DNA of 64,000 nucleotides from Clitoria ternatea. Lineage: Eukaryota; Streptophyta; Magnoliopsida; Fabales; Fabaceae. Position numbers and translations under genes: made by a program. The DNA lies in assembly GCA_037962975.1 (NCBI GenBank), contig CM075673.1:156260667-156324666 (forward strand). Direction: 5' to 3'. Below the pieces are notes generated by a model. That model ran no database searches. It saw nothing but the letters and a program-made list of their open reading frames with translations, and was not told the origin of the DNA. Shown one piece after another: positions 26,301 to 37,039 of this stretch; positions within the stretch are counted from its first letter, which is position 1; the number at the start of each line of letters is the position of its first letter.

Positions 26301-27345
26301 GTGGTGGGTGTCGTGGGTGGTGCAGTTGAATAGGGGCAAGGTCGCACACAAGATGTGAAGAAGAAGAACAGTGGTTGTAGTCACGAAGAAAAACAGTGGA
26401 GTCGGAGTTGGAGTCAGAGCCCGTTGGTGGCTGTCACACCGTCGAACAAAGGCAAGAAGAACGGAGGGGTCGGGGCAAAGTTTGTGCAAGAAGTGTCGAA
26501 GCAGAAGAGGAACGCGTGAATAAGGAAGCAGGGGTCCAAAATGGTGCTGTTTTAATAATTTGGGAATTAGGGTTTCATTTTGCACAGACTCGTGAACTCA
26601 CTGGAAACTCACGAGTTTACACGTTTCTACCCGAGTCCAGCCGAGTCTGTGCAGGTGAGAGGCTACTAGCGTGTTAACACGATTTCCCTAGGTAGAAACG
26701 TAGACTTATACTCGTACGAGTCTATGAGTTGACTCTAGAGTTTGACAACCATGCTTATGAGTATACTCACCATTTTAACTATTTTGGTTCCAGTGGACTT
26801 TTTAAAAGCAGACTTTAGGCTTAAATGGGATATTTTGATTCCCTTATGTGGAAATTATAGAGTTTTAGGTATAGGAAAAAGAGATGGTAGAGAATGAATG
26901 TAGAATATTTTCACCTGGATGATTATCCTTTATTTATACTAATTATAATTCCCATCTAATTAGGGTTAAAAATCATAATAATAAAAAAAAGTAGGATAAG
27001 TAATTCTAAGAGATATTGAAGAAAAATGGAATTGGTTCCAGAGGATGTTTTATGTAATGACAAGATATAAAAAGATATTTGCATATTTTCATAACACTTT
27101 AATGGCCTTGGCTGATTTACTTTATCATTAGCGAAGTTGGCATAAAATAAGCATTCACGAAATTCACCATTCACCATACTGAGTATAATGCGTAAGCATA
27201 TCAATAATACGACCCATGTTAAAATTGAATAAATTCCTTGTTTTTCTTACATTATCCTTGTTCTATGCTGCAGTCCCCTGGCAAAAGAAAGACGAAAATG
27301 CAACATTCAAATGGTTACGTTGATGTGACTGCAACTGATTCTTGA
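16956..27345 (+). CDS. NOC2: Nucleolar complex protein 2 (NOC2/REBELOTE family), 13 coding exons
   Basis: Coding exons: 16956-17064, 17589-17649, 18317-18422, 18529-18586, 18686-18780, 19416-19484, 19709-20233, 21019-21318, 21480-21803, 21956-22162, 22446-22535, 22617-22706 and 27274-27345. All junctions are GT-AG and the frame stays open for 701 codons to TGA. The protein begins MGKLGKKARKFAKKNLQSV, the conserved NOC2 start, followed by a Lys/Arg-rich nucleolar-type stretch, then acidic GDDSDSDGFLSE, a Lys-rich linker, and the Noc2 domain from about residue 185 (exons 7-10, including FPGPRYLPLRLRCIQWLNHL). NOC2 proteins bind NOC1 or NOC3 and help assemble and export 60S pre-ribosomes; in Arabidopsis this family includes REBELOTE, with floral roles. 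Which of the two subfamilies this belongs to was not settled. The last exon gives only 23 residues (SPGKRKTKMQHSNGYVDV...) and lies beyond a 4.57-kb transposon-filled intron. It looks intact and expressible. Confidence 0.92.
18850..19101. mobile_element. MULE-type MITE in NOC2 intron, TSD TAAAATTTA
   Basis: A 252-bp element with the exact 9-bp duplication TAAAATTTA on both sides (18841-18849 and 19102-19110). Ends are GGTCAAATTACACTCGGACC and GTGTCTGGGATTTATCC. A 9-bp duplication is typical of Mutator-like elements. Confidence 0.75.
20515..20718. mobile_element. MULE-type MITE in NOC2 intron 7, TSD TTTATATTT
   Basis: A 204-bp element with inverted ends (GAGTAAACACTCAAATTGGT and AATTTGACTATTTAC) and the exact 9-bp duplication TTTATATTT at 20506-20514 and 20719-20727. 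Confidence 0.75.
22780..23170. mobile_element. Possible MITE in NOC2 intron 12
   Basis: A segment with GTTTGGGGTGAAATTGGAAGG near the left and CTTCATCCAAACAAG near the right, which read as loose inverted repeats around AT-rich DNA. Ends and duplication not resolved. Confidence 0.35.
23184..23515. mobile_element. Stowaway-like MITE containing (TA)n
   Basis: Left end TAGCTCCAGTTCCAAATATA AG and right end CTTATATTTAGAACCGCAGA TA form an inverted pair of the Stowaway CTCC..TTCCAAATATAAG type, with TA at each side. A pure TA microsatellite occupies about 23340-23393. Confidence 0.6.
23759..26753 (-). mobile_element. Decayed hAT transposon inside NOC2 intron 12
   Basis: Ends CAAGGTAGTTAAAAT and (reverse) CATGGTTGTCAAACT are short inverted repeats of the plant hAT type, enclosing a transposase relic on the minus strand. 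The flanking 8-mers do not match well, so the target duplication has decayed or the ends are slightly off. It accounts for about 3.0 kb of the 4.57-kb intron and lies antisense to NOC2. Confidence 0.7.
24280..26170 (-). pseudogene. hAT transposase pseudogene (DUF659 and hAT C-terminal regions)
   Basis: Reading 5' to 3' on the minus strand: an N-terminal part (25412-26170) runs to PPSYHEVREILLKQAVSRTE, the start of a DUF659-type core. Then FLYSLDTSKISKTTDKVFKM follows in another frame. The next frame (24914-25255) contains a LIRSGVTRFATAYLTL block. Finally 24291-24770 carries the hAT dimerisation motif PAEWWDLYGSTCPELKKFAI...GCERNWSSFE. At least three breaks are visible. One is near 25470, where a segment of the conserved core between CTIM and FLYSLD is missing and the frame changes. 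One is near 25330, where residues are missing before KERIYTG. One is a frameshift near 25020. No intact product can be made. Confidence 0.82.
26171..27273. other. Right flank of hAT relic and end of NOC2 intron 12
   Basis: 26171-26753 is the 5' noncoding part of the hAT element, with GGTGGGTG repeats at 26265-26320. From 26754 to 27273 is AT-rich intron ending TTCTATGCTGCAG. No other gene seen. Confidence 0.5.
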
Positions 27346-30300
27346 AAGAATCAATGTTTTTTGTTGCTTTCGCTGAGGCTGAAGAAATCAGATTTTGCTC
27401 TCTCTGTAGTGTAATACACCTTCCTTTGGGTTTAGAAAAAGAAATGTCATGTAAAATGTAAACGTTCAAGAGATGCAGTTTCATTCTTTAGACCCAATGG
27501 GGCTTTATTTTGAATATTGTATCGAGTTTTGATGCTTTTAAAAAAACAATACAAGAATGAGGTTTAAGTTTTGTAATATCTAGTGGATGGAAAAGTTGAG
27601 TGTTGCCGTGTGGTATCTACACGCAGGGTAAGCAGCACCAGCACTTTCTTTTCAATCATAGTTATAGCGCTAGCGGTATGGTAGATAGGTGTGGTTTTGA
27701 GCTGCAACAAGATGTTATCACGACACTAGAGTAATTTTTTTAAAAGTATTTTAATCCTCATTTATTTAGAGATGATATTATTACTTTCTTTCATTTTTCA
27801 AATTTTAAAAGTTTATTAACATGTAATTTTTTTTATATTTGGTTGCTTTTGACCTTTGTTGGATTCGAAGTTGTAGTCAGGATAGGGATCTTGTCCCTTA
27901 AAATTTTTTAAGTGCTCATCTTGAGATTTCTCCTTCAATTCTTTATTTTCCCATCCCAAACCATTGTTTCTATAGTGTTTTCAATTGGCGACATTGGCAT
28001 GTTGAATGACCATGACTCTAATGTTATTCATATTAAAAGTGTTTATCTCATGAGTTTACGTTAAAAGGAAGGGATTTTGTACTCCTGCCCCTATTAATTT
28101 AGCATGACCGATTTCTTTGAAGACCTGATGGGGGTTGATGTTTATGGGAATGTATTTTAGGTAAAAAAAAAATACGTTCTGTTTTAGACTTGGGATGTGT
28201 TTTTTTTGAAAGGTTTATCAAGTTTTGGCTTGTTTTCTGGTTTAAGGGGTTTGATAGGTGTCATGTCTTGGCCAATGTACTTGAAAGCACGTTTCATGAA
28301 ATCATCTATCAAGATGTTTTTAATTCTTTAGCCACTCTCCCTCTTGTTGCTTTACCTTGGGCAAGATATGAGAAGCTTTTGACGCTTTGCATGATATGAT
28401 GAAATGCCTAGAGAAGGTTGCATGTAAGGATGCCTAACTGTCAATGGATGTTGAAGACAAGGTTCCAAATCGTCCTTTAAGGGTTTAGGGTTTGTTTTGT
28501 CGTCATAAGCCTTACTTGGAGAGGCATTTGGAAGGATGAGTGGAAAACGAATATGTGATTACTGTTTGTGGTTGCTAATGTTAAGGGTTGAATGTTGATG
28601 TGACTTGTCTAGGTTGGAAAGTTACAGGTTGGTTGACGAGGTTAGAGGTGGTTTGTGTGTAAGGTATATAAGGAGTGAATAATGTAGTTGTATATACTAT
28701 TTATGGATTGTATTGTGGATGATGGTGTGGTGGTGTATAGTAAGCCATGGGTTGGGATGAGGTTAATTGTATTTAATGGACTTGCAGTGTTTAAGATAGG
28801 TGTGGTAGTGATAGGTGCGTTGGAGTTGGTGGAGGTAGAGGGGGTAGTGGAGCTTCATGCCGGCTATGTAGTCTTGAGGTTTCTATGTAACGTGATGAGG
28901 CCTCGTAAGAGTCCGTTTGGTATGTAGTTGTGGAAAACAAGGTTTAGAAAAACGAGAAATCTAAAAGTTAATATTAATCCTTCTCAGTGTTTGAGATAGT
29001 TAAAACTTTGTTTGACCGTAGTATTTATTTTATCTCACTTGCAAACGCAAGTGGGTAACTTTTAAACAAACAAGCCAAGTAAGTCTCTTAAAATCTATGG
29101 GGAGAGAACTTGGGATCTAGTTGACATTGACTTGCCTTAGCTGCCCAATTGCCCAATCAACAAGTCCTTGGGATTCATATTGTCAGGCATGACCTTGTCT
29201 ACAATAGGCATTCCCAAATGCAAATGTTGTTGTATGGCTAGTTGGGACAGACACAGTCTAATGCTATGATGATGTATGAACGATTTCAATAAAGCCTTTA
29301 CGTGTCTGGTGGCATACTTCAATTCATGGAGATTTGTAGGAAGTTTTTAACGAGACGTGTAAGGTATTCTATCATGCGTACTGAGATGAGAATCCCGTAT
29401 GCATGATTTAGGGTGTGGATACTAGGCTTCAAATGAATTAGATGCTTTCATGTGCTAAAAAAGGTCAATATGGTGATGTATATTAGCTCTGCATGTTGTA
29501 CAATAGTATATATTTAGATATTTACGAATCTCAACATATTCATAGATAATGTCCTTGTCATATTTCACAAAAATCATTAAAATTATTTCGGCATAAACTC
29601 CTTTGATTTTGTATTTTTCCAACGACAACTCTTGATTATAAGGTGGAGGTTTCAATTTGGTTTCAAATATCATTTTTATCTCAATTTGGTTTATCATATT
29701 TTAAAATAGTTTTTTTATTAAAAAGTTAACAAAAACTTATCATTTTAAACTAGTTATTGTAGAACCCATTTTAAAGTATACTTTTTAGATTGGTTTCATT
29801 AAAAATGGATTTAAAAATATATTTTATATCTAATATTTTACTTTAGTTAGTAGTAAAATTGATTTAAAATATGTACATTGTAAACCCTAAATCCTAAAAT
29901 GTATACATTTTAAATCGGTTCTGAATAGAAACTAATTTAAAAAATATATTTTAAATGAATTTTTTCAATAATTAATTTTAAAGTTAAGTTTTCGTTATTT
30001 TTTTGACAGAAAAGATAATTTTAAAACCATTTCAAACTATGAACCAAATTAAAAAAATATGTTTGGGCTAAATTAAAACCTTAATTAAACTCAAATAACA
30101 TAAGGATATATATACACACATTTTTCAAGGTCAAGTTTGTAGTGGGGTGCATGTTTGTGAAAATGATTTTTTTGGGTGTTTATTATGAAGGCGTAGAAGG
30201 GCTCATGGGAGAAGCTAATCCATATGATGAGGAGACTGTGAAACTATTGCTGGTGAAGCTGAGAACAAGTTTAGCAAGGGAGCAAACAGGCAAAAGGGTG

Positions 30301-30478
30301 CTGAAAGCAATATTGTTATTTTTCAAAGATAAGAGGTTTTGAGGGTTTTTACAATTGTTGGTAGTTATGATTTTTGGTAATATTATTTTTAAGTTGCTTA
30401 AGTTGAAAACAACAGTGTCGTTATAATCTGAAGTTCATTTGTTACTTAATATGATATATATATATATATATATATATA
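27346..30478. other. NOC2 3' flank and intergenic DNA without recognised genes
   Basis: The first 200-300 bp are probably NOC2 3' UTR. Small open frames at 28190-28399, 28688-28927, 29137-29322 and 30142-30342 show no recognisable domain or codon pattern and are left out. 29700-30070 is AT-rich, with phrases such as GGGCTAAATTAAAACC that resemble MITE ends. A TA tract sits at about 30459-30478. Confidence 0.5.
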
Positions 30479-31430
30479 TGAAAATTATTAATAAAATTGC
30501 CCGCACTAGGAGTCAAACCTACCACCCATGAACCATGGTTTGATAATAGAACCACTAGGACAACTAACTCTTTGTGACAAATAAGGAATACTATTAAATA
30601 TAATACTTTATATTCTTACACATATATATCTACATAAAATAAAATAAAAATTTATATATAATATATATATAACATATTAAATATAAATTATATATTATAA
30701 AATATATATTAATATATATTCTACTATTAACGTTAATATATATATATATTATATATAAATATTTTAATACATGTATTAAAATACTATAAATATATTTAAT
30801 ATATAAATGATATAAATAATATATATTTATATTTAATATTTAATATAAAATATATATATTTAATATTTTAATATATATTTAATATATATTTATATTTAAA
30901 TTACTAAAAATATATATTTAATATAAAATGATATATTTGAATGAAAAATACTTTTTAAAAGTTCATTTTCAAAGTATTTTTAAAAAAAAAACATCATTCT
31001 TTATTTTATATTTCAGATCGATTTTTTTCAATGAATAACATACTTATAAATATATATTTTATATTAAATATTAAATATAAATATATATTATTTATATCAT
31101 TTATATATTAAATATATTTATAGTATTTTAATATATGTATTAAAAAATATATATATATATAATATATATTAACATTAATAGTAGAATATATATTAATATA
31201 TATTTTATAATATATCATTCTTTATTTAATATGTTATATATATATATTATATATAAATTTTTATTTTATTTTATGTAGATATATATGTGTAAGAATATAA
31301 AGTATTATATTTAATAGTATTCCTTATTTGTCATAAAGAGTTAGTTATCCCAATGGTTCTGTTATCAGACCATGGTCCATGGGTGACAGGTTTGACTCTT
31401 GGTGCGGGTAATTTTATTAATTATTTTCAC
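30479..31430. mobile_element. Long foldback element, arms about 0.43-0.46 kb
   Basis: The left arm from 30479 (TGAAAATTATTAATAAAATT) is mirrored by the right arm ending 31430 (AATTTTATTAATTATTTTCA), with the arms pairing through most of the AT-rich interior toward a centre near 30960-31020. Each arm carries, in inward orientation, a tRNA-like block: a B-box-like GGTTTGACTCC (30509-30519 reversed; GGTTTGACTCT at 31389-31399) and an A-box-like TGTCCTAGTGG (30552-30562 reversed). No coding region. No clear target duplication was found. Confidence 0.75.
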
Positions 31431-32050
31431 CTGACACCAGTGACACGTGGAGAATTCGCCTGTTGGGTGTGCGAATTTGACCAGTCAAACTCGTCTCCTC
31501 AAAAGACGGTTTCATTCCCCCATCAGACGGATTTCAAACATGATGTGACAGATTTCACCCTAAACCACTAAATAAATATTTTACTACCCTAAAACCCCAA
31601 ATATTTTTAAAAAAGACCCCATTTAGGTCAAAATGCTGCTAGTTTACTCGTGAACGATTCATCATGTATCTAAAAAGGAAAGAGGCAATTTTAACCATTC
31701 TCGTTTTTTATTTAATTAATCATTTAAAGCTGTAAATTATCCTTTAATTAAACTCACATGACAATGAATATAGATTAAATAAAAGAGATAATATCTTTTA
31801 ATAAATAGAAGATAAATTATTAAAAGTTTTAGTATATAATTGAGATAAAATGATTATATTTTTTATGTAATTTTTCTCTCTATACATAATTATATAGAAA
31901 CTAATAAAATATTTTCTTAAGATTTATCTAATTTGTGTAAGTTTGCATAAGATAAAAAAATAAAAAAAGGAGTTTTGCATTTACAAATATTATTAATGCT
32001 CTATTTTTAAACAATGTTTTTATCTATATAAGGTTACACATGTTAGATAT
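31431..32050. other. Noncoding flank between foldback element and Pack-MULE
   Basis: AT-rich, with a GC-richer 31431-31570 segment (GACACGTGGAGAATTCGCC). No gene recognised; the frame at 31353-31571 starts inside the foldback arm and is not supported. Confidence 0.45.
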
Positions 32051-32059
32051 TTTTTTAAT

Positions 32060-33178
32060 GGCTTAATGGTAAATTTAACCCCTAACAAATTTTGTATTTT
32101 GGTACAACCCCCTAGAATAATTTTTGCCTGTTTAAGATCCCTGCAATAATTTTTTTGTTAGTATTAAACACCTACTGCTGAGGTGTAACCCTTGATTCTG
32201 CCACTAGGTGCACATGTGGCATGTGACTCAGATTTTTTAATGTTTAGTAAGATTGAATAGGTAATTAATTAAGATTAAATGAGATTAATTAAAATATTAA
32301 AGAATTAAGGATTTTTTTAAAAAAATAAAAAGTTTTTTTGCTTCCTCTTCCTCCATCCCCATCTTCTCCTTCCTCTTCCTCATTCCCCATCTTCTCCTTC
32401 CTCTTCCTCCGTCACATCCTTTCTTTCTTCACCTTCCTCGTTCTCTCATCACATCTTGCCACTAACTCAGTTCGAGTTGCTGCTGCCCAGATGACATCCA
32501 TCAGCGACCTCGTTGCCAATTTCGCCACTTGCTCTCGTCTCGTTAAAGTTCTCTCTTTTTCTTCTTCTTTAATCGTTTCAGGGTTCCCTTTATTTTCACT
32601 CTTCCCTCTTCATTTCCCCCCTGTTTTTCTGCATTCATTCATTGTTCTGGCATATGGGTACTGATCAATTAAGCATTTTTCTTGTTGGGTTTGATCTATT
32701 TTGACCTGCAAAGGAAGCAGCTTCAGTTGGAGCCAAATTGCTTTGCTTTCCTGAAGCTTTTTCTTATGTGGGTACTAAGGATGTGGAGAGAGTTTCAGAG
32801 AATGAAATGAAGAAAGAAAGGATGTGACGGAGGAAGAGGAAGGAGAAGATGGGGAATGAGGAAGAGGAAGGAGAAGATGGGGATGGAGGAAGAGGAAGCA
32901 AAAAAACTTTTTATTTTTTTAAAAAAATCCTTAATTCTTTAATATTTTAATTAATCTCATTTAATCTTAATTAATTACCCATTCAATCTTACTAAACATT
33001 AAAAAATCTGAGTCACATGCCACATGTGCACCTAGTGGCAGAATCAAGGGTTACACCTCAGCAGCAGGTGTTTAATACTAATAAAAAATTATTACAGGGA
33101 TCTTAAACAGGCAAAAATTATTCTAGGGGGTTGTACCAAAATACAAAATTTGTTAGGGGTTAAATTTACCATTAAGCC
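32060..33178. mobile_element. Pack-MULE carrying a nitrilase-like gene fragment, TSD TTTTTTAAT
   Basis: A 1119-bp element with terminal inverted repeats of about 370 bp (32060-32430 and 32810-33178) starting GGCTTAATGGTAAATTTAAC and ending GTTAAATTTACCATTAAGCC. Exact 9-bp duplications TTTTTTAAT lie at 32051-32059 and 33179-33187. Long TIRs plus a 9-bp duplication mark a Mutator-like element. The 379-bp interior holds host gene sequence and no transposase. Confidence 0.88.
32431..32809 (+). pseudogene. Captured nitrilase-like (carbon-nitrogen hydrolase) fragment
   Basis: Two exon pieces and the intron between them. Exon piece 1 ends at 32547 and reads SVRVAAAQMTSISDLVANFA...SRLVK before GTTCTC. 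The intron is 32548-32713, ending CTGCAAAG. Exon piece 2 begins at 32714 and reads EAASVGAKLLCFPEAFSYVG and on to about 32800. This is the start of the carbon-nitrogen hydrolase fold of plant nitrilase-like 1 proteins (deaminated glutathione amidase type), with the catalytic Glu region FPE. The Lys and Cys of the triad are absent because the fragment stops early. Retention of the intron shows capture from DNA rather than cDNA. An open frame (32338-32664) fuses the left TIR to exon piece 1. Confidence 0.8.
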
Positions 33179-33311
33179 TTTTTTAATCAGAGTTAGAGTT
33201 TTGATTTAAACTCTTTCGTTAAACATATTTTTCAGAAGCATTAAAAACTTTAATTATGACACAACTCTGAATAGAATTGACTTTGAAAAAAATGACACAT
33301 GTAGTTAACAC

Positions 33312-33497
33312 CAATATTTTTAGAACCGGACCGGTTATTGAACCGGTGAAGACACTGGTTTATGAAAACCATGTTAAAACCAAGGTTTAACCGTAGTTAA
33401 ACTGGTAGTATTAAAGAATTGACCCGGACCGGTCACTTAAACGATTCACGGTTCAACCGGTCGGACCGGTCAAACCGGTTCGGTTTTGATAACAATG
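33312..33497. mobile_element. hAT-type MITE, GAACCGG family, TSD about TTAACAC
   Basis: A 186-bp element with ends CAATATTTTTAGAACCGGAC and GGTTCGGTTTTGATAACAATG. Flanking 8-mers GTTAACAC and ATTAACAC match at 7 of 8. Related in end sequence to the element at 57363-57906. Confidence 0.75.
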
Positions 33498-33505
33498 ATT
33501 AACAC

Positions 33506-35589
33506 ATAATAATGTTATAGAACAACTCGTTCAAATAGACCATCTACATAACACCCCCAAATTATTAAAGGCCTTCAAATTTTAAAAGCTCACAAATTTA
33601 CATTATCCTTTTATTTTTATTTTTAAATATTAAAAACACGGACTCAATTTTCATAATTATAACATACATCAACAAATTTTAAGATGACCATACACTATAT
33701 ATAGACACATCATGACTTACTCTCCCATACTGGAATCTTTTTCATTTATAAGATTTGATGTCAAAACATTGTTTAAGGATAATCAACATATATTTAAGCC
33801 TTTATATTAATATCAAATGTCAATATATGTGCTTTTTAATTTTTATGTAAGTTATGATATAGGTGTTGTAATTTAATCAACAGTATTGAGTACAAATATT
33901 AAAATCAGGGTTTCGTTACTTACGAAATCGAATGGAACACACTGAACAGAAAAACGTGATCAGCATGTGATCCTTTGAGAAAAATAATTAGAAAGTTGTA
34001 CTTGATGTTTTAGCTTAATAAGGAAAGTATCACACAATGACTAAAGGAAATTATTACTCTCTTCGATTTTTTATTTTTCTTCTTAAAAGATTTGATTTGT
34101 TTTTAAATATGTGTTTTTAAGATTATAATATATAACCAATTATGTTTTTACCAATGATACTTTTAAATCAAGAAGATATTAAATAAGAAAGAGATATTAA
34201 ATATAAAAAGAAAAGTAATATATTAATAAAAAATATGCTAATAGATATATTAATTATATTTTTAAGGTATACAATAACATTAAGATATAGATAAAAAAAC
34301 AAAAGTACTACATTGATTAAAAAGAAAGAGTTTGCCCAATGGAGGAACTAGGTTAGGTGTCAAACAGTGTAAACCCAAAATATATTTCACAGTAATTTTA
34401 ATGCCACATTTGACTTAATATATATTCGGTGTGTTTTATTAATATACTTTTATATATTGTCCCACGTCTTTATTGGTGATGTGTTTTCTTCATTCATTCT
34501 TTCTCATTCAGTCTTTCCTATTGACTTATCCTAAATCATCCAAATTCTATGCCAAAAACAAGTCATCCATATTCACAAAATTGAAACGAAGAATAGACCA
34601 AAATAATTTAAGAATTTTTTTTTTTTGACAAGGTGAACCATTTTGATTTGATTTTTCATTTTCCTATAAATCAATAGTTAAATTTTTCTTATTAATATAT
34701 TATTATATTAATATATTTTTTGGATTAATATTATTTCTATATTATTAATTAAATATATTTCGCTATTTGGCTTTTTGATTAGATGGACCGCGATGGGTTG
34801 ATATATTCTATGTACCCTGCGCTCATCTGTTTTTATCTATATAGTCACTGTCTTATTAGGTAATTATTAGTAACACAATGAACATAAGACACTCTAGTTA
34901 AGAATAGTACGCGTTTACTATTAGGAATTCATGGATCACTTGTCTTCAAGTATGTTTTCAAATCATATTTTTGTTATCATAATATCATATGTGTTATAAT
35001 TATTTTATGAATTATATGTTGAAGTTATTTGTATATGCGTACAATTATTTTCTGCAAAGTTTGTTGGTTTTATATATCATGAGAGCCTTCATATATTTCC
35101 GATGCAAATAAGACACTGATTATTTTCCTTTTCTCACTATGTGCCTTTCTCATTTGCTGTCCTTTACTTTCTCATTCTGTAAAAGGAATTCGCTTTAAAC
35201 ACAAAAGAAATAAAATAATGAACATCGTCATTTCTGGCCAATCTGTACATAAAGGAATTTAGTATAAACTTTTTGCAATAATGAACATCGTGAGACCATT
35301 TTATACAATAATGACATTTGATATATTCTGTACAAAATTTTATATACAGAATGAAATTTTATATACAAAATTCACAATAGCATAACTGATGTTCCGCTTA
35401 AGGTTATGTATAATTATGATTGTTATCATGCAATTTCATTAGGATTAAACATGTCATTATTTGTCATTAAAATATAAATATTTTTATTCTTGCATCTGTT
35501 ACAGATATGTTGGCACAATTAATATTATTATATATATAATATGATTGCGTTCCTTTTGCTAATAACAGTTAGTTAAAAAAAAAAAAGAT
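33506..35589. other. AT-rich intergenic DNA
   Basis: No gene, RNA or clear repeat was recognised over about 2.1 kb. Short conventional AT runs only. Confidence 0.5.
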
Positions 35590-35617
35590 CCTGAAGAGGA
35601 CAAGAGCAACATTACAT

Positions 35618-36191
35618 TGGGACAATGGCTGGGTAATTCGAACAATGTTGCTATTAATGGCATCAACAGCAAAGAGTTCACCATCCTCCTCAGAGACTCT
35701 CATTTCCTTCCACAACAGTCTCAACCAAATAACCATTCTCAAATTGAAGAACATTCCCATCTGAAAAGACAGAAAAAACAAATCATCACATGAACCAACC
35801 ATAAGAATGTTACACATGACTTGAAAATTTTCAAAGTAGCAACAACCTGAGTTTGGCGTCTTAGAGGCAGACCTTGTCCATTTGATGAGTGAAGACAAAT
35901 GCTTAACCAATGGCCCTGATTCATCAACATTGTTTAATTAAATTAACAAAAAACAATAAAAATGAAATAGAAGCAAGAAAGAGCCACTTAAAAAACACCC
36001 AGTTAGATACTCAGCAACATTAAGCAAAAAGACAAAGAATTTAGCATACCCATTTGAAGAAAAAGGGAAAATTAAAGGTGTGGAGTTTTGGGTACCTGCA
36101 GGAGCAGCAAGAGGTTGAAAACGAAGGGAGAAAGAAGGAGCAACTTGGTGCGGGTGACATCAAAAACGGGTGAGCTTAGCAAAATCACCAT
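35618..36191 (-). pseudogene. 5' fragment of an NHL-repeat protein gene
   Basis: Minus strand, three exon-like pieces with GT-AG junctions: 36096-36191, 35847-35915 and 35618-35760. Piece 1 has a hydrophobic signal-peptide-like run (VTRTKLLLLSPFVFNLL) in one frame, but the next conserved part (AAPAGPLVKHLSSL) needs another frame, so a frameshift lies in piece 1. Pieces 2 and 3 read GPLVKHLSSLIKWTRSASKT then DGNVLQFENGYLVE-type sequence to SNIVRI, as in plant NHL-domain proteins that carry a signal peptide. A few residues are missing after VEGNE. Homology stops at about 35618, followed by a T-run on this strand, so the NHL repeats themselves are gone. The gene is truncated and not functional as seen. 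Confidence 0.68.
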
Positions 36192-36526
36192 TTAGTGACT
36201 TTGCGACAGTAAATGACCATCTCAGTCTCGTAAAAGACGCTCGCTTTAAATTTCTCTGCTCCCACCTCTGGGCTGGGCCCATCGGCCCAAGCCCATTGGG
36301 CAATGCTAACGGTTAAAAACACAAATCCGGAAAAGATAAAGATTGTCTTTTTGTTATGTTACGATGTCTCTTGATTAAGGTGTCATCAACTTCATAGAAA
36401 ATTCACATATTCAATGGTTGGCAATTACTTTAGTTGTTTCTATATGATCACCATTTTTGTTTTTATAATGATTGTCTTGTACACAACATTTAAAAAATGT
36501 GAATAGTTTAAACCATAAAAAAAAGA
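36192..36526. other. Former promoter region of the NHL relic and flank
   Basis: Contains a GC-rich patch with GGCCCA/TGGGCC motifs (36275-36300), common in plant promoters, upstream of the NHL fragment. No gene. Confidence 0.45.
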
Positions 36527-36641
36527 TGTTGAAAGTCCCACGTCGTCTACTTTATAATATGTGATATAGTTTAAGTATATGTTTGATTATGTTTTTTATT
36601 GTAAAATAGTTTTGAAATGAAATCTTAACATGGTATTACAG
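36527..36641 (+). mobile_element. TRIM-like LTR with adjacent primer binding site
   Basis: A 104-bp LTR-like unit, TGTTGAAAGTCCCACGTCGT to TCTTAACA (36527-36630), followed at once by TGGTATTACAG, a worn copy of the initiator-tRNA-Met primer site TGGTATCAGAG. The small size suggests a TRIM. A partner LTR was not found downstream; the frame at 36630-36923 lies in what would be its interior. Confidence 0.5.
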
Positions 36642-36964
36642 TTAAAACCTAACTCTTTTCAATTATTATGGGTCAAAAGTTATCCTTTCATTTTGTTGGA
36701 ATCAATTTTTCTAGACGAAAAATATCATTCACTTAATAAATTTATCTTTACTTCCTCAAACCTTATTAAAATTCTAGCAAAACTTTCACATTTATACAAG
36801 GAAAAAAGAGGAGATTTCACATATGTTTTATTGTCCTTGAGAAAAACTTGTGATATAATTGTACATTTTCCCCACCATTCGGGCCCATGTGTATCCAGCA
36901 CCAGTAGGCCCAGAGATAATTAGAAGAATGAGGAATCTTTTCTATTTTATATGTCGCCAAAATG

Positions 36965-36996
36965 TTATCCAAATAAATAAATAAATAAATAAATAA

Positions 36997-37037
<41 letters not shown>
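36965..37037. repeat. (AAAT)n then (TA)n microsatellite
   Basis: Consecutive AAAT tetranucleotides run into a pure TA tract. Confidence 0.9.

Positions 37038-37039
<2 letters not shown>

Noticed and set aside
28190..28399. 69-codon plus-strand frame in the NOC2 3' flank
   Set aside because: No domain, no splice or homology evidence, and neighbouring frames are equally long.
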